NCBI RefSeq assembly: GCF_021290985.1
Contig: NZ_JAJOYU010000001.1
Span: 396,371-460,370 of the forward strand
Length of the DNA stretch: 64,000 nucleotides
From: Rheinheimera soli
Lineage (GTDB): Bacteria; Pseudomonadota; Gammaproteobacteria; Enterobacterales; Alteromonadaceae
Direction of reading: 5' to 3'
The notes under the pieces were generated by a model. That model was not told where the DNA came from. It saw nothing but the letters and a program-made list of their open reading frames with translations, and searched no databases. Positions 48,794 through 60,129 of the stretch are shown here, one piece after another. Position numbers and translations under genes: made by a program. Positions within the stretch are counted from its first letter, which is position 1, and the number at the start of each line of letters is the position of its first letter.

Positions 48794-49665
48794 TAAGGCT
48801 GAGCTAATACCAACTGATGAGCTTCCAATACCCGTTTTAAGCGTTTTTGATTATCAGGCCCTAAGCGGATCATTTGACGTTGTGCCAAAGGTAAAGCTTC
48901 GATTTCAGGATCGGCATAAGTGTAATAAACGTTTGGCCGAGCCAGTGTCATAGGAGGAGCCACTTCTGGTGTGGCTAACAACACTTTGATTGCATCCTGT
49001 AAACGCACGCGGAACTGCGCATCCGTGTAACCTAACTCTGCATAAGCTTCTTGCATCAGCGGATAGTAGTATTCAAATAAACGTTTTACTTCAGTCACAG
49101 ATACACTTTCCAGCAACTGCAAATAAGGCTCATAACGCTCAAAGTTGGCCGGGTCTAGCTGCACTGCACCTTCTTCTGCCGGTAAAGTGGCAAACTTGAC
49201 AGCTATAGGCTGAAACAATGGCTGACCTTTTGGCAAAGTTCCTTGCGCTATATTGTCTACATTCACCACAAAACGGCGGATCATATCTTCAGTAACAAAA
49301 AGTGACGCCAGACCAGCTTTCCAGCGCAACCCTAACAAACCGGTTTTCACTTCTGCATCAGAACTATCCAGGCTTGGTAACTTTACGCTAGGTTCAACAG
49401 CTACTGCATCGTCCAGTGGAGTTTCCTGCAAAGGAGTTTCATCCTGAGCTTGCACTGTTAGGCTGTCTACAGGTTCCTGATCCGCTGTTAATACATCAGC
49501 AGGAGCTGGTTGTTGTAATGTTGGTACTGGAGTAGGTTCTGGTTCCGGAACTACAGTATTATCTGATCGGAAGAAAAACCAGACGATGGCAATCAGGGTC
49601 ACAGCCACTACAGCTAAACCTATATAATATTGTTGCTGGCCTGTGCCAGGAGCCTTCTCGGTCAT
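48793..49665 (-). CDS. DUF3014 membrane-anchored protein
   Basis: A 290-residue protein with one N-terminal membrane helix (IGLAVVAVTLIAIVWFFF, about residues 15-32), a Pro/Glu/Val-rich linker and a C-terminal domain with DMIRRFVVNVDNIAQGTLPK, RYEPYLQLL and RLFEYYYPLMQEAYAELGY. These are the conserved segments of DUF3014. The function is unknown; the topology suggests a periplasmic domain. Coupled to the downstream acyltransferase. Confidence 0.8.
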   Translation of the reverse strand: MTEKAPGTGQQQYYIGLAVVAVTLIAIVWFFFRSDNTVVPEPEPTPVPTLQQPAPADVLTADQEPVDSLTVQAQDETPLQETPLDDAVAVEPSVKLPSLDSSDAEVKTGLLGLRWKAGLASLFVTEDMIRRFVVNVDNIAQGTLPKGQPLFQPIAVKFATLPAEEGAVQLDPANFERYEPYLQLLESVSVTEVKRLFEYYYPLMQEAYAELGYTDAQFRVRLQDAIKVLLATPEVAPPMTLARPNVYYTYADPEIEALPLAQRQMIRLGPDNQKRLKRVLEAHQLVLAQP

Positions 49666-49795
49666 TTCTGTTTTTTCCTTTCACTAATTCGGATAACTGA
49701 TATTTAAGCTGTTGAAAAACTGGCTATAGCGTTGCATTTATTTTGCTTTTCAGCAATATATAAACAGAGAGTCTCTAAAGAGTTAAGAAGTTTCA

Positions 49796-50944
49796 GTGAC
49801 TGATAGTAAAAAAGGTGAAAACACCAATAAAAAAGTTGCATTGCTGCTAACAGGGGGTGGCGCCAGAGCCGCCTACCAGGTTGGTGTGCTAAAAGCTTTA
49901 GCTTTGCACTACCCACGCAACAGTAAAATTCCTTTTGAAATTATTTGTGGTACTTCAGCGGGCGCCATCAATGCCACTGGTATTGCCTGCTATGCTTCCT
50001 GCTTTCATTTAGGCGTAAAAAAAATCGAATGGGTCTGGCGCAATTTCCATACCCATCACGTGTATTATTCAGATTATCTGCGGTTAGGCTGGCATTTACT
50101 GCGAGGTTTTTTAGGTGCATTTCAGGCCGACTACGCCAATAAAAGGCCGGTCAGCTTGCTGGACAATAAACCTTTGCGCTTGCTGCTGCATAATATTTTG
50201 GATTTACAGCGTATAGACCGCAATATTCAGGGAGGCTATTTATCCAGTGTCTCTGTAACCGCCTCCAGTTATAACACTGGCGATTCCATCACCTTTTTCC
50301 AGGGTAATGATGCCAAAGAATGGCGCAGAGCAAAACGTTGTGGTCAAAGAACCTTATTGGGCATTCAGCATTTATTGGCTTCAGCTTCTATACCGCTGGT
50401 ATTCCCCTCAGTGCGTATTCACCAGCATTATTATGGCGATGGTTCTGTCAATCAGTTATCACCGCTCAGCGCGCCTATTCATTTAGGTGCGGATAAAATA
50501 CTGATCATCGGCTTAGAACAACCTCGCTCTCATGATTTAAGCAATGCGATGCCGCACCATCCGGGTTTAGCCACTGTGGCTGGTCACTTGCTCGATACCA
50601 TCTTTTCGGACACTTTAAATGCCGACTTAGAGCGAATGACCAGGATCAATAAAACCATTGATACGCTAAACGCACATAATATTCCTACCGATCTGAAAAA
50701 GGTCGACAGCTTTTTAATCAACCCCAGCGTGAATTTTAATGAAATTGCCAGCCAGCACTTTTTACAATTACCAATGGCGGTTCGCAGCTTATTACGTTTA
50801 ACAGGTATTACACAGCATTCCGAATCCAGCTTAACCAGCTACCTGCTGTTTGAAAAATCCTACACCAAGCGTTTGATAGACATTGGCTATCAGGATGCAA
50901 TGCAACAAATGCCTGAACTGTTGGATTTTCTCACTACAAAGTGA
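49796..50944 (+). CDS. Patatin-like phospholipase, GTG start
   Basis: A 382-residue lipid acyl hydrolase. The oxyanion loop LTGGGARAAYQVGVL (about 18-32), nucleophile elbow CGTSAGA (Ser54) and the catalytic Asp in YYGDGSVNQ are all present, so it should be active with a Ser-Asp dyad. No signal peptide. It starts at a GTG with only a weak AAGAAG upstream; no better start precedes the catalytic motif. Divergent from the DUF3014 gene. Confidence 0.88.
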   Translation: MTDSKKGENTNKKVALLLTGGGARAAYQVGVLKALALHYPRNSKIPFEIICGTSAGAINATGIACYASCFHLGVKKIEWVWRNFHTHHVYYSDYLRLGWHLLRGFLGAFQADYANKRPVSLLDNKPLRLLLHNILDLQRIDRNIQGGYLSSVSVTASSYNTGDSITFFQGNDAKEWRRAKRCGQRTLLGIQHLLASASIPLVFPSVRIHQHYYGDGSVNQLSPLSAPIHLGADKILIIGLEQPRSHDLSNAMPHHPGLATVAGHLLDTIFSDTLNADLERMTRINKTIDTLNAHNIPTDLKKVDSFLINPSVNFNEIASQHFLQLPMAVRSLLRLTGITQHSESSLTSYLLFEKSYTKRLIDIGYQDAMQQMPELLDFLTTK

Positions 50945-51089
50945 AGGGCAATTTTTAGCCAGCTATTGCCGTCAAAAAAGTGTCAGTGCAAACTGCATAA
51001 TTGAAAAAATCAATAAGATCATCTACTTATTAAACTGGCACAATACCTGCAAATTCCAGTCATCTTAGATCTTGTCTGGAGTATCGGCA

Positions 51090-51998
51090 GTGGAATTATT
51101 TGGCTTACAAGATATGACATTAAGTGGAACCAGTTATGCTGGCATCACCAGTCAGCCACACTGGTCTGGTTTGTCTGCAGATCCGGCGACTCTGCCTGAA
51201 CAGTTACAAACCAGCCTGGATCTTGCTGATCAGCTACAAATTTATTCAATGGCCGCAGGCAAAGTATTGCCTCTGCGTTCCATTCAGTTACAAACCGCAG
51301 TAGGTAAATACCTGGCTCCGGGCTCAGAAGACGGCAATTTTGAGCACCGCAGTGTATTAATGCTGAACGAGCAATGCCTGGCCGAGTTAAGTTATCAGTC
51401 CGATCAGGCTTTTACTCCGTTAATTCAGCATCAGCTGTGGCAACTGGAACGGCAATGGCTCTATCCGCTACGTAATACCTTAGTGGTGGTTCGTTTGCAG
51501 CAATTGGCGCTAAAAGACAGTCTGACTGACTTGGGTAACAGACGTAATTTTGACGACCAGTTTGAACGAACTGTGCAGCTGGCTAACAGACGCCAGGAGG
51601 CTTGCGCTTTAATTTTGCTGGATTTGGATAACTTTAAACAAACCAACGATAATTTTGGCCATCCTGCCGGTGATGATGTGCTGATTGCAGTGGCTGACGC
51701 TATGCGTCAAACCTTAAGAGCCAGTGATTGTTTGTACCGTTTCGGCGGAGATGAATTTGCTGTATTGCTGACGGCAGAAGATGCCTTAGCAGCTGAGCTG
51801 GTCGCTCATCGTCTGGTGAAAGCTATTAATCAGCATCATATTTGTAACCAGTTTGCTGTGACCGCAAGCGCTGGCTTGGCGCATCTGGCTCCGGATCAGA
51901 AAACCACTTTGTTATTCAGCCGTGCTGATGAAGCTTTGTCACAAGCCAAACAAGCAGGTAAAAACGCGGTAAAAGTCGCCTTGCTGAATCAGGCCTAG
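51090..51998 (+). CDS. Diguanylate cyclase (GGDEF), GTG start
   Basis: Makes cyclic di-GMP from two GTP. I place the start at the GTG at 51090 because TGGAG lies 8 bp upstream; an in-frame TTG at 51072 lacks support. That gives 302 residues. The N-terminal 130 residues are an unrecognised sensory domain without membrane helices. The GGDEF domain has DSLTDLGNRRNF, the active site RFGGDEFAVLL (GGDEF at about 219-223) and an RxxD inhibitory site (RASD) five residues before it, predicting product feedback. No EAL domain. Confidence 0.9.
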   Translation: MELFGLQDMTLSGTSYAGITSQPHWSGLSADPATLPEQLQTSLDLADQLQIYSMAAGKVLPLRSIQLQTAVGKYLAPGSEDGNFEHRSVLMLNEQCLAELSYQSDQAFTPLIQHQLWQLERQWLYPLRNTLVVVRLQQLALKDSLTDLGNRRNFDDQFERTVQLANRRQEACALILLDLDNFKQTNDNFGHPAGDDVLIAVADAMRQTLRASDCLYRFGGDEFAVLLTAEDALAAELVAHRLVKAINQHHICNQFAVTASAGLAHLAPDQKTTLLFSRADEALSQAKQAGKNAVKVALLNQA

Positions 51999-52086
51999 CC
52001 TAAGCAGGCACAGATTTTAGTCGTCGTACATTGGGGCTAAAGGACGGAAGATCCAAAAGCCCTTTTTTTTTGCCAGCAATTTCAGT

Positions 52087-53379
52087 TTAACCTTTGCGCC
52101 AGTCGATATAGGTATTGGCTTGATCTTCAGCTGCGTTTGACGCCAACCCCAGCACAGCCACTACCTGATTATTTTGCACCAGCACAGGCAATTGCAAACG
52201 TTGCCATGGCGGTATAGCCCATAACTTCAGCCATTGTTTCAGCGCTTTGTTTTGTCGCTCACCTGCTGGTTTAAAAGGCAAACTAAACAAGCCGAAGACC
52301 AGATACAAAGGATCGTCAGTTAAGAACAAGGCGGTGCCCTTGCCTTCACTGTTAAGGAGAAACTGGCCTACAACAGTGTTAAGCTGTTGCCCGGGCTTTA
52401 ATTCGAGCAAAACCCCAGCCTGCGGAGCCTCTGTAACTTCTGTGATATATGCCTTATCGGCAAAACGACGGATTCGATAAGCATCCAGCTCCAGTAATGG
52501 CTGAGCATCGGCTTTAGCTCCAATCAGCTCGGTAAAAAATCGCTCCAGCCAGTCGGTTGATGGATTAAGCCCTGTTAAGGCCAGCCAGCGTCGCACCAGC
52601 AGCTTTTGTGTGGTTAAGTCTTGCGCTATTAGCAGTTTTAAATCTAATTCAGCACCGTGCATTACAGTGGGTAATAGCTGTTCAAGCTGTGTTTCAACAA
52701 ACTGCTGTTGCTGCTGGATATGAGAGACAGAACGCAACGCATTTTGCCGGAAAGCGGGCCAGCGTTGCTGCAATAAAGGCATCACCTGAAGCCGTAAAAA
52801 GTTACGGTCAAACCGGCTGTCGGCATTACTTTCGTCTTCAATCCACTCTAGTTGCTGTTCTTTGGCAAAAGTTTCCAATTGTTCACGGCTAAAATCCAGT
52901 AAAGGCCGCAGCAACCAACCCGCAGCAAAAGACTGCAAAGCGGCAATACCTGATAAACCGGCCGGACCTGCACCACGCTTTAGCGCCAGCAACAAAGTTT
53001 CCAATTGATCATCGGCATGATGAGCCGTTAACAAAGCAGTTTGGGGAGTTGTAACAAAAGCAGCTAAAGCCGAATAACGTGCAGTTCGGGCCTGAGCTTC
53101 AATATTGGCGGTAGGGTTTAGCTGTACTTTTTGCACTTCAAAAGGAATGCTTCGCTTAAGGCACTGCTGCAGACAAAAATCAGCCCACTGATCAGCATTG
53201 GCACTTAAACCATGATGGATATAAACGGCCTTGAGTGTGATGTCTGTGTCCAAAACCAGTTGATGACATAACTGCAGCAACACCATAGAATCCAGCCCAC
53301 CAGATAACCCCAACACCAGTTGGTTTAAACCAAGCTGTTGGATATGCTGACGCAGTGAGACTGTAAACTCTGAACTCAT
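52087..53379 (-). CDS. tilS: tRNA(Ile)-lysidine synthase
   Basis: Converts the wobble C of tRNA-Ile(CAU) to lysidine so that it reads AUA. The 430 residues start with the PP-loop LGLSGGLDSMVLL, followed by HHGLSANAD, AHHADDQLET and RNFLRLQVMP. The C-terminal TilS domain is present (KPAGERQNKALKQWLK). In E. coli tilS is also downstream of accA, in the same order. A terminator separates accA from tilS here. Confidence 0.95.
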   Translation of the reverse strand: MSSEFTVSLRQHIQQLGLNQLVLGLSGGLDSMVLLQLCHQLVLDTDITLKAVYIHHGLSANADQWADFCLQQCLKRSIPFEVQKVQLNPTANIEAQARTARYSALAAFVTTPQTALLTAHHADDQLETLLLALKRGAGPAGLSGIAALQSFAAGWLLRPLLDFSREQLETFAKEQQLEWIEDESNADSRFDRNFLRLQVMPLLQQRWPAFRQNALRSVSHIQQQQQFVETQLEQLLPTVMHGAELDLKLLIAQDLTTQKLLVRRWLALTGLNPSTDWLERFFTELIGAKADAQPLLELDAYRIRRFADKAYITEVTEAPQAGVLLELKPGQQLNTVVGQFLLNSEGKGTALFLTDDPLYLVFGLFSLPFKPAGERQNKALKQWLKLWAIPPWQRLQLPVLVQNNQVVAVLGLASNAAEDQANTYIDWRKG

Positions 53380-53394
53380 GAAAACAAGACCCTA

Positions 53395-53416
53395 ATAAAA
53401 AACCGCCTTGCGGCGG
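53395..53416 (-). terminator. Terminator after accA
   Basis: On the minus strand: CCGCC, GCAA loop, GGCGG, then TTTTTTATT. It lies about 80 bp beyond the accA stop and just before tilS. Confidence 0.85.
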
Positions 53417-53420
53417 CTTG

Positions 53421-53445
53421 TAGGGGCGGGGTTTATCCCCGCCCG
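53421..53445. repeat. REP-like GC-rich palindrome downstream of accA
   Basis: Perfect 8-bp stem GGGCGGGG/CCCCGCCC with a TTTAT loop, flanked by TA and GTTA. No U-run. It resembles the palindrome at 32409-32437 and so may belong to a dispersed repeat family. Confidence 0.6.
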
Positions 53446-53495
53446 TTACCCAATATGCACGCTGATTTTATACAGCTTTACACAGGACTTGTCTG

Positions 53496-54452
53496 TTAGC
53501 AGTAACCAAAAGACATTAAACGTTTATAGCGTCTGTCCAGCAAGTCTTCAATACTTAACTTTTCCAGCTTGGTTAAGTCACGTAACAAGGCTTGCTTTAA
53601 GCTTTGTGCCATTTGCTCGTGATTACGGTGTGCGCCGCCTAAAGGCTCGCTGACGATTTCGTCAATCAGGTTCAGCTCTTTTAAACGTGGTGCCGTAATG
53701 CCCATGGCATCAGCTGCGATAGGGGCTTTATCAGCACTTTTCCACAAAATAGAAGCACAACCTTCAGGCGAAATCACCGAATAGGTGCTGTATTGCAGCA
53801 TGTTGACCTGATCGCCGACGCCTATGGCTAAAGCACCACCAGAACCACCCTCGCCTATCACAGTACAAAGCACCGGCACTTTCAGGCCAGCCATGACTTT
53901 CAGGTTACGGGCAATGGCTTCACTTTGACCACGCTCTTCAGCGCCAACACCTGGGTATGCACCAGGGGTGTCGATAAAAGTGATGATTGGCAAATTAAAA
54001 CGTTCTGCCATTTCCATCATACGTAAGGCTTTACGGTAGCCTTCAGGTTTTGGCATACCAAAGTTGCGTTTGATTTTCTCTGAAGTGTCACGGCCTTTTT
54101 GATGACCAATCACCATCACGGTTTTGTCACCTAAACGGGCTGTACCGCAGACAATAGCCGGATCGTTGGCAAAAGTACGATCACCGGCAAACTCGTCAAA
54201 GTCAGTGAAAATATGTTTGATGTAATCCAGCGTGTAAGGACGCAGCGGATGACGGGCTAACTGAGCAACCTGCCAGGCACCTAATTCTGAGAAGATCTTT
54301 TTTGTCAGAGTTAAGCTTTTTTCCTTCAGCTTGTTTACTTCTTCTTCAAGGCCGAGATCAAACTCGCCATTGCGGCTTACTTTGCGAAGTTCTTCTATTT
54401 TGGCTTCAAGTTCCGCAATCGGTTGCTCAAACTCTAAATAATTCAGCATCAT
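53496..54452 (-). CDS. accA: Acetyl-CoA carboxylase carboxyltransferase, alpha subunit
   Basis: With AccD transfers carboxyl from biotin to acetyl-CoA, making malonyl-CoA for fatty acid synthesis. The 318 residues match the family ([18 protein letters not shown] start; [54 protein letters not shown]). It follows dnaE as in E. coli, with a 17-bp gap. Confidence 0.97.
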   Translation of the reverse strand: MMLNYLEFEQPIAELEAKIEELRKVSRNGEFDLGLEEEVNKLKEKSLTLTKKIFSELGAWQVAQLARHPLRPYTLDYIKHIFTDFDEFAGDRTFANDPAIVCGTARLGDKTVMVIGHQKGRDTSEKIKRNFGMPKPEGYRKALRMMEMAERFNLPIITFIDTPGAYPGVGAEERGQSEAIARNLKVMAGLKVPVLCTVIGEGGSGGALAIGVGDQVNMLQYSTYSVISPEGCASILWKSADKAPIAADAMGITAPRLKELNLIDEIVSEPLGGAHRNHEQMAQSLKQALLRDLTKLEKLSIEDLLDRRYKRLMSFGYC

Positions 54453-54469
54453 CGACTGTCACTACCTAA

Positions 54470-57400
54470 TTAATGAAAATCCAGTTGTATTGTTGCTAAT
54501 TGTCGCAGTTGATGCAACAAAGCGTCAGTAGGGGTTACCCACCATTCGGTGCCCAATGCCACAGTGATTTGACCTTCGTCACGCTGGTACACCAGCTTCA
54601 CCGGCACTGTGCCTAATTTAAATTCGTGCATAGCTTGCTGCAGTTTTTGCAGATAATCCAGCCCCATTTGCTGCTGATGTACAGTTAAGGTCAAGGATTT
54701 TAAGCATTTTTCCCGTGCAGCTATGATGTCCACCACCTCGCGGCCGGACATTGTAAGGCCACCACTGAAATCATCAAAGCTGACCTGTCCCGACACCACC
54801 AATATTTTGTCTTTTTGCAGCAAATGCTCGAAGTTTTCGAACTGTTCGGGGAAAAAACGTACATCTAAGCGGGCAGATTTGTCATCCAAAGTGACAATAG
54901 CCCAACGTCTGCCCTTTTTATTGATCATAGTGCGCACAGACAAGACTAAACCTGCGGCATGCACTACCTGATCACGACGGCCCGGCTGCATATCGACTAA
55001 ACGGCCCGAACTGTAATGCGGTAACTCCACCAGATATCTGTTGATAGGGTGACCTGTCAGGTATAAACCTAAGGTTTCGCGTTCGCCTTCCAACCAGACT
55101 TCATCCGGCCAAATTGGCACTTGTTTAAAGGCACTGGCTGCATGTTCTGGCTCAGGCGCCATTAAACCAAATAAATCAGACTGGCCCATAGCTTCGGCTT
55201 TGGCCTGCTGCTCTGCACCTTTCATCGCTTCTTCTAAAGTTGCCATCATAGCAGCACGGTGCGGGCCCAACTGGTCCATAGCACCGGATAAAATCAGCTT
55301 TTCAATCACGCGGCGGTTCAGCTGTTTTAAATCAACTTTATTACAGAAGTCGAACAAATCCGTGAAGCTTCCGTGTTTAGCCCGCGCCGCTAAAATAGCT
55401 TCAACCGGACCTTCACCCACACCTTTAATAGCGCCTATACCATAAACAATATGGCCCTGACGGTTTACCGTAAATTTATATTCACCAGAATTGACATCAG
55501 GCGGGATCAATTTGAGCTTCATATGCTCACATTCATCCACCAGAATGACGATTTTGTCGGTGTTATCCATATCGGCAGACATTACAGCCGCCATAAACTC
55601 AGCCGGATAATGCGCCTTCATCCACAAGGTTTGGTACGACACCAGCGCATAAGCGGCGGAGTGAGATTTGTTAAAACCGTAACCTGCGAACTTCTCTACC
55701 AAGTCGAAGATTTTCATCGACAGTTCGGCATCGACGCCATTTGCCACTGCACCATCACGGAAGGTGTCGCGCTGTTTGGCCATCTCTTCCGGTTTCTTTT
55801 TGCCCATAGCACGGCGTAATAAGTCAGCGCCGCCCAGTGAATAACCAGACAACACCTGTGCTATCTGCATTACCTGTTCCTGGTACAGGATAATACCGTA
55901 GGTAGGCTCCAGAATAGGAATTAACGAGTCATGTTGCCAGGTCGAATCCGGATAAGAGATTTCTTCACGCCCCCTTTTACGGTCGATAAAGTTATCTACC
56001 ATGCCTGACTGCAGTGGACCAGGACGGAACAGCGCCACAAGGGCTATCATATCTTCGAAACAGTCGGGTTGCAGACGGCGTATTAAGTCTTTCATACCGC
56101 GGGATTCAAGCTGGAATACCGCTGTGGTATCTGCTTTCATCAGCACGTCAAAACTTTTTCGGTCGGTCAGTGGAATAGTATTGATATCCACCAGCGGCTT
56201 GCCTTCACGGGTCAGCCGCTCGTTGGTCATATTCACAGCCCACTGCAATATGGTCAGTGTGCGTAAACCGAGGAAGTCGAACTTGACCAGACCTGCGTAT
56301 TCCACGTCATTTTTATCAAACTGAGTGACGGGGTTATTGCCCTCTTCGTCACAATACACAGGTGCAAAGTCGGTAATTTTAGTCGGCGCTATCACTACAC
56401 CACCGGCGTGTTTACCGGCGTTTCGGGTTACACCTTCCAGCTGACGCGCCATATCAATCAAGTCTTTTACTTCCTGATCGGCGGCGTATAATTCAGGTAA
56501 ACGTGGCTCTTCTTTAAAAGCTTGCTCAAGCGTCATACCTGGAGTGGGCGGGATAAGCTTAGAGATACGGTCAACAAAACCATAAGGATGGCCCAATACC
56601 CGGCCTACGTCGCGGATAACGGCTTTAGCCGCCATAGTACCGAAGGTAATAATTTGCGATACGGCTTCGCGGCCATACATGTCGGAAACGTGTTCTATTA
56701 CCTCGTCGCGTCTGTCCATACAGAAGTCGACGTCAAAATCAGGCATAGAAACCCGCTCAGGGTTTAAGAACCGCTCGAACAGTAAGTCAAATTCCAAGGG
56801 GTCAAGGTCGGTAATACTCAGGGCATAAGCCACTAAAGAACCGGCACCAGAACCCCGGCCAGGGCCTACCGGAATATCGTTGTCTTTACTCCACTGGATA
56901 AATTCCATCACGACCAGGAAGTAACCAGGGAATCCCATCTGGTTGATGACGCCAAGCTCAATGTCTAAACGTTCGTCGTATTCAACCCGTTTTACTTTAC
57001 GTACTTCCGGATCCGGGAATAACTGCAGCAAGCGTTTTTCCAGGCCTTCTTTGGATTTTAAGACTAAGAAGTCAGCGTCGGATAAACCACCAGTCGGGAA
57101 AGCCGGCAGGAAGTATTCACCTAATCGTATGGTGACATTACAGCGTTTGGCGATTTCAACAGAGTTTTGTAGCGCTTCCGGAATATCGGAGAACAGCTCC
57201 AGCATTTCTTCTGCAGATCGCAGATACTGCTGCTCGCTGTAGTTTTTTGGCCGTCTTTTATCTTCTAAGGTGTAACCATCATGAATGGCAACCCGGATTT
57301 CATGCGCAGGAAAATCGTCCGGGCTTAACATCACCACTTCATTGGTGGCAACCACAGGCAATTGTTCACGTTCTGCCAGCTCTACTGCAGCCTGAATATA

Positions 57401-57940
57401 AGTTTCTTCGTCAGGACGGCCAGTACGGGTCAGTTCAATAAAAAACCGATTTGGGAAATGTTCACGATAAAACTGCACTAACGCCAAAGCGCTGGGCGCA
57501 TTGCCTTTAATTAAGGCTTTGCCTAAAGGGCCGTCTTTCGCGCCTGATAAGACAATCAGGCCTTCTTTGTATTCCACCAGCCAGTCATGATCAATCTGGG
57601 GCTTGTGATGCACATGGCCACGTAAATAGGCCTTGGACAGCAACATCGTCAGGTTCTGGTAACCGGCATTGTCGGCCGCCAAAATCAATAAACGACAGGC
57701 ATCGCCCGGAAACAGCGGATGCTGCACCCACAAATCGGCCCCTACTATCGGCTTAATACCGGCTTCATGTGCTGTACTGTAAAAACGCACCAGACCACAC
57801 ATATTCATCTGGTCTGTTAAAGCAAGCGCGGGCATATTCAGCTCTTTCGCCGCTTTGACTATAGGCTTTATTTTTTTGATGCCATCGATCATCGAAAAAT
57901 CGCTGTGCACCCTTAAATGAATAAAACCCGGATCAGCCAT
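54470..57940 (-). CDS. dnaE: DNA polymerase III alpha subunit
   Basis: The replicative polymerase. Its 1156 residues show an N-terminal PHP domain ([18 protein letters not shown]), the polymerase active-site aspartates in [18 protein letters not shown], a tandem HhH ([14 protein letters not shown] region) and a C-terminal OB fold ([16 protein letters not shown]). Its start overlaps the rnhB stop by 8 bases, so translation is coupled. The sequence shows no break. Confidence 0.98.
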   Translation of the reverse strand: MADPGFIHLRVHSDFSMIDGIKKIKPIVKAAKELNMPALALTDQMNMCGLVRFYSTAHEAGIKPIVGADLWVQHPLFPGDACRLLILAADNAGYQNLTMLLSKAYLRGHVHHKPQIDHDWLVEYKEGLIVLSGAKDGPLGKALIKGNAPSALALVQFYREHFPNRFFIELTRTGRPDEETYIQAAVELAEREQLPVVATNEVVMLSPDDFPAHEIRVAIHDGYTLEDKRRPKNYSEQQYLRSAEEMLELFSDIPEALQNSVEIAKRCNVTIRLGEYFLPAFPTGGLSDADFLVLKSKEGLEKRLLQLFPDPEVRKVKRVEYDERLDIELGVINQMGFPGYFLVVMEFIQWSKDNDIPVGPGRGSGAGSLVAYALSITDLDPLEFDLLFERFLNPERVSMPDFDVDFCMDRRDEVIEHVSDMYGREAVSQIITFGTMAAKAVIRDVGRVLGHPYGFVDRISKLIPPTPGMTLEQAFKEEPRLPELYAADQEVKDLIDMARQLEGVTRNAGKHAGGVVIAPTKITDFAPVYCDEEGNNPVTQFDKNDVEYAGLVKFDFLGLRTLTILQWAVNMTNERLTREGKPLVDINTIPLTDRKSFDVLMKADTTAVFQLESRGMKDLIRRLQPDCFEDMIALVALFRPGPLQSGMVDNFIDRKRGREEISYPDSTWQHDSLIPILEPTYGIILYQEQVMQIAQVLSGYSLGGADLLRRAMGKKKPEEMAKQRDTFRDGAVANGVDAELSMKIFDLVEKFAGYGFNKSHSAAYALVSYQTLWMKAHYPAEFMAAVMSADMDNTDKIVILVDECEHMKLKLIPPDVNSGEYKFTVNRQGHIVYGIGAIKGVGEGPVEAILAARAKHGSFTDLFDFCNKVDLKQLNRRVIEKLILSGAMDQLGPHRAAMMATLEEAMKGAEQQAKAEAMGQSDLFGLMAPEPEHAASAFKQVPIWPDEVWLEGERETLGLYLTGHPINRYLVELPHYSSGRLVDMQPGRRDQVVHAAGLVLSVRTMINKKGRRWAIVTLDDKSARLDVRFFPEQFENFEHLLQKDKILVVSGQVSFDDFSGGLTMSGREVVDIIAAREKCLKSLTLTVHQQQMGLDYLQKLQQAMHEFKLGTVPVKLVYQRDEGQITVALGTEWWVTPTDALLHQLRQLATIQLDFH

Positions 57941-58571
57941 GAGCTGCCCCTACAACAGATTCCAACACATCCCGGACAGGTTTAAAGCTACGTCTGTGCT
58001 CGTTGATCACACCAAAAGTTTTAATAGCAGCTAAGTGTTCTGCCGTTGGATAGCCTTTATGACCTGCAAAACCATACGCAGGATAAGCGATATCCAACTG
58101 CTGCATTTCTTCATCCCGAGCCACTTTGGCAAGAATAGAAGCAGCACTGATTTCCGGCACTAAGGCATCCCCCTTGACCACAGCACTGGCCTGAACACCT
58201 ATATCTTTAGGCACACGGTTGCCATCTATCAAGGCCCATTCCGGCTTAATATGAAGGCCCTGCACAGCACGGGTCATCGCCAGCATAGTAGCGTGCAAAA
58301 TATTTAAACTGTCAATTTCATGCACTTCAGCGCGGCCTAAGCTCCAGCTTAAGGCTTTAGCTTTAATTTCTTCAGCAAGCTGCAGACGCTTTTTTTCTGA
58401 CAGTTTCTTTGAATCGTTTAAGCCAACAATAGGGTTGTTTGGGTCAAGAATTACAGCAGCTGTGACCACAGCGCCAACCAGCGGACCACGCCCTACTTCG
58501 TCAACGCCACAAATCAACTGCACTTGTGGTCTTTGATAAGTTTCGGCATTCAAAGCTTTAGCACTACTCAT
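57933..58571 (-). CDS. rnhB: Ribonuclease HII
   Basis: Cleaves RNA in RNA-DNA hybrids and removes single ribonucleotides. The 212 residues start normally and hold the DEDD residues in [16 protein letters not shown], the Asp in [10 protein letters not shown] and [26 protein letters not shown] is the family's late motif. The ATG overlaps the lpxB stop by 4 bases. Confidence 0.96.
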   Translation of the reverse strand: MSSAKALNAETYQRPQVQLICGVDEVGRGPLVGAVVTAAVILDPNNPIVGLNDSKKLSEKKRLQLAEEIKAKALSWSLGRAEVHEIDSLNILHATMLAMTRAVQGLHIKPEWALIDGNRVPKDIGVQASAVVKGDALVPEISAASILAKVARDEEMQQLDIAYPAYGFAGHKGYPTAEHLAAIKTFGVINEHRRSFKPVRDVLESVVGAAHG

Positions 58572-59737
58572 ACGGATGCATCCATCACCTTTGCTATAGC
58601 TGCAGCAGCTTGCTCGCTGGCATTACAGCGGATCAGTTGATGCAGCTCTGTAAAAGAGCCCACGCATGCTTGCTGCGCTTTTTGATCTTGTAATAAAGGC
58701 GCCATAGCTTTGACTAAATTCTCGACTGTGACCTGTTCTTGCAATAGCTCTGTCACTAGCGCTTTATCAGCTAATAAATTCGGCAGGCTGAAAAACTTCA
58801 GTTTCACTAACCATTTGGCTATCTGATGCGTCAGCCAGTTCATCTTATAGCCCACCACCATGGCAGTTTTGGCCAGCATAGCTTCTAAGGTGGCAGTACC
58901 TGAGGCAATAAACACAGCATCAGCCGCTGTTAAGGTAGTGCGGGCTTTGCCGATTTCCAGTTGCACCACTAAATCCGGTGCAACCTGCTGTTTAATCTGG
59001 CGAAACAACTCTGCTTTTTGCTCTGTCACCATATTGCAAATCAGCTGTAAATCAGGCTGCTGACGTTGTAGTTCCTGTGCTGCAAGCAGATAATCTGCAG
59101 CTAATAATTTGATTTCGTTGGTTCTGCTACCCGGCATGATCGCCAGCACTGGTGCTTCTGGGTTTAAACCCAATTCAGTTTTAGCAGCGGCTTTATCAGG
59201 CTGTAGTGGCATTTGGTCCGCCAGCGTATGACCGACAAAGCTACAAGGCACATCAAACTTGTCGTAAAAGGCTTTTTCAAAAGGCAACAACGCCAGCACC
59301 ATGTTGGTGGCTTTGGCTATTTTAAAAATACGTTTTTGTCGCCAGGCCCAGACGGAAGGGCTGACATAATGCACGGTTTTAATACCTGCGGCTTTGAGTT
59401 TGAGCTCCACCGGAATATTAAAGTCCGGCGCGTCTATACCTATAAACACATCTGGCTTTATAGCAGTAAGATTCGCTAGCAGCTCTTTGCGAACCTGCAG
59501 CAAGCGTGGCAAGCGGCCTAACACTTCCACTATGCCCATCACCGCCAGCTCTTCCATATCAAACAAAGCGCTAAAGCCTTCGGCTTTCATGCGCTCGCCG
59601 CCTATGCCATAAAATTCAGCCTGCGGGTATAACAGCTTTAAAGCGCGGATTAAATCAGCACCTAAAATATCGCCGGAATGTTCTCCGGCGACTAAGGCGA
59701 TTTTTACTATGTTATTGTTACTTGAGTCGTTTTTCAT
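58568..59737 (-). CDS. lpxB: Lipid-A-disaccharide synthase
   Basis: Joins UDP-diacylglucosamine and lipid X to form the lipid A disaccharide, at the inner membrane. 389 residues: [63 protein letters not shown] and [12 protein letters not shown] are the family segments. In most relatives fabZ-lpxA sits just upstream in the same operon. Here the upstream neighbour is an accessory region on the other strand, so this essential gene must use a nearby promoter, which I could not identify in the 213 bp before it. Confidence 0.96.
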   Translation of the reverse strand: MKNDSSNNNIVKIALVAGEHSGDILGADLIRALKLLYPQAEFYGIGGERMKAEGFSALFDMEELAVMGIVEVLGRLPRLLQVRKELLANLTAIKPDVFIGIDAPDFNIPVELKLKAAGIKTVHYVSPSVWAWRQKRIFKIAKATNMVLALLPFEKAFYDKFDVPCSFVGHTLADQMPLQPDKAAAKTELGLNPEAPVLAIMPGSRTNEIKLLAADYLLAAQELQRQQPDLQLICNMVTEQKAELFRQIKQQVAPDLVVQLEIGKARTTLTAADAVFIASGTATLEAMLAKTAMVVGYKMNWLTHQIAKWLVKLKFFSLPNLLADKALVTELLQEQVTVENLVKAMAPLLQDQKAQQACVGSFTELHQLIRCNASEQAAAAIAKVMDASV

Positions 59738-59950
59738 TAATTTTCGTTATTATTTTAAATTCATGTACTCAGCTATGTACTAAGAAAGAAGAATCACTGA
59801 AGTTCGGGGGTGATATTACCCTGCTTTGTACTTTCGATAAACGGAAAAGTGCATCCTATAAGCAGTGCAATAAGAAAAATTCGTGATGTAAAATTCTATC
59901 TACTAAAATTTGTGTCCGCTAACTGAACAATCGACAGCCAAACAGCCAAC

Positions 59951-60127
59951 ATGTTGGAAATTGAAAAGGTGCTGGTCAGATGCGGGATAACCACTTTTGA
60001 GGAAGAGTTCATAGGTCAGTCGGTGTTGCCAGGCGGCCAAATATTAGATCAGCGCTTGCTGCCAGAAATTGACGAAGTACAGCGCACTGGCAAGATGCCT
60101 CCGCTGTTGCCACACCTTGGAGGCTGA
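59951..60127 (+). CDS. Small unknown protein coupled to an AlpA-like gene (58 residues)
   Basis: An ORF of 58 codons starting MLEIEKVLVRCGITTF and ending QRTGKMPPLLPHLGG. Not recognised. Evidence that it is real: the stop TGA is only 2 bp before the alpA-like ATG, the ribosome site of that gene (GGAGG) is inside its last codons, and its C-terminal half is conserved in a second, degraded copy at 62322-62432. No Shine-Dalgarno precedes the ATG and the frame is closed by a stop 24 bp upstream. It may be an island-specific regulator or a leader for translational coupling. Confidence 0.5.
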   Translation: MLEIEKVLVRCGITTFEEEFIGQSVLPGGQILDQRLLPEIDEVQRTGKMPPLLPHLGG

Positions 60128-60129
60128 AC

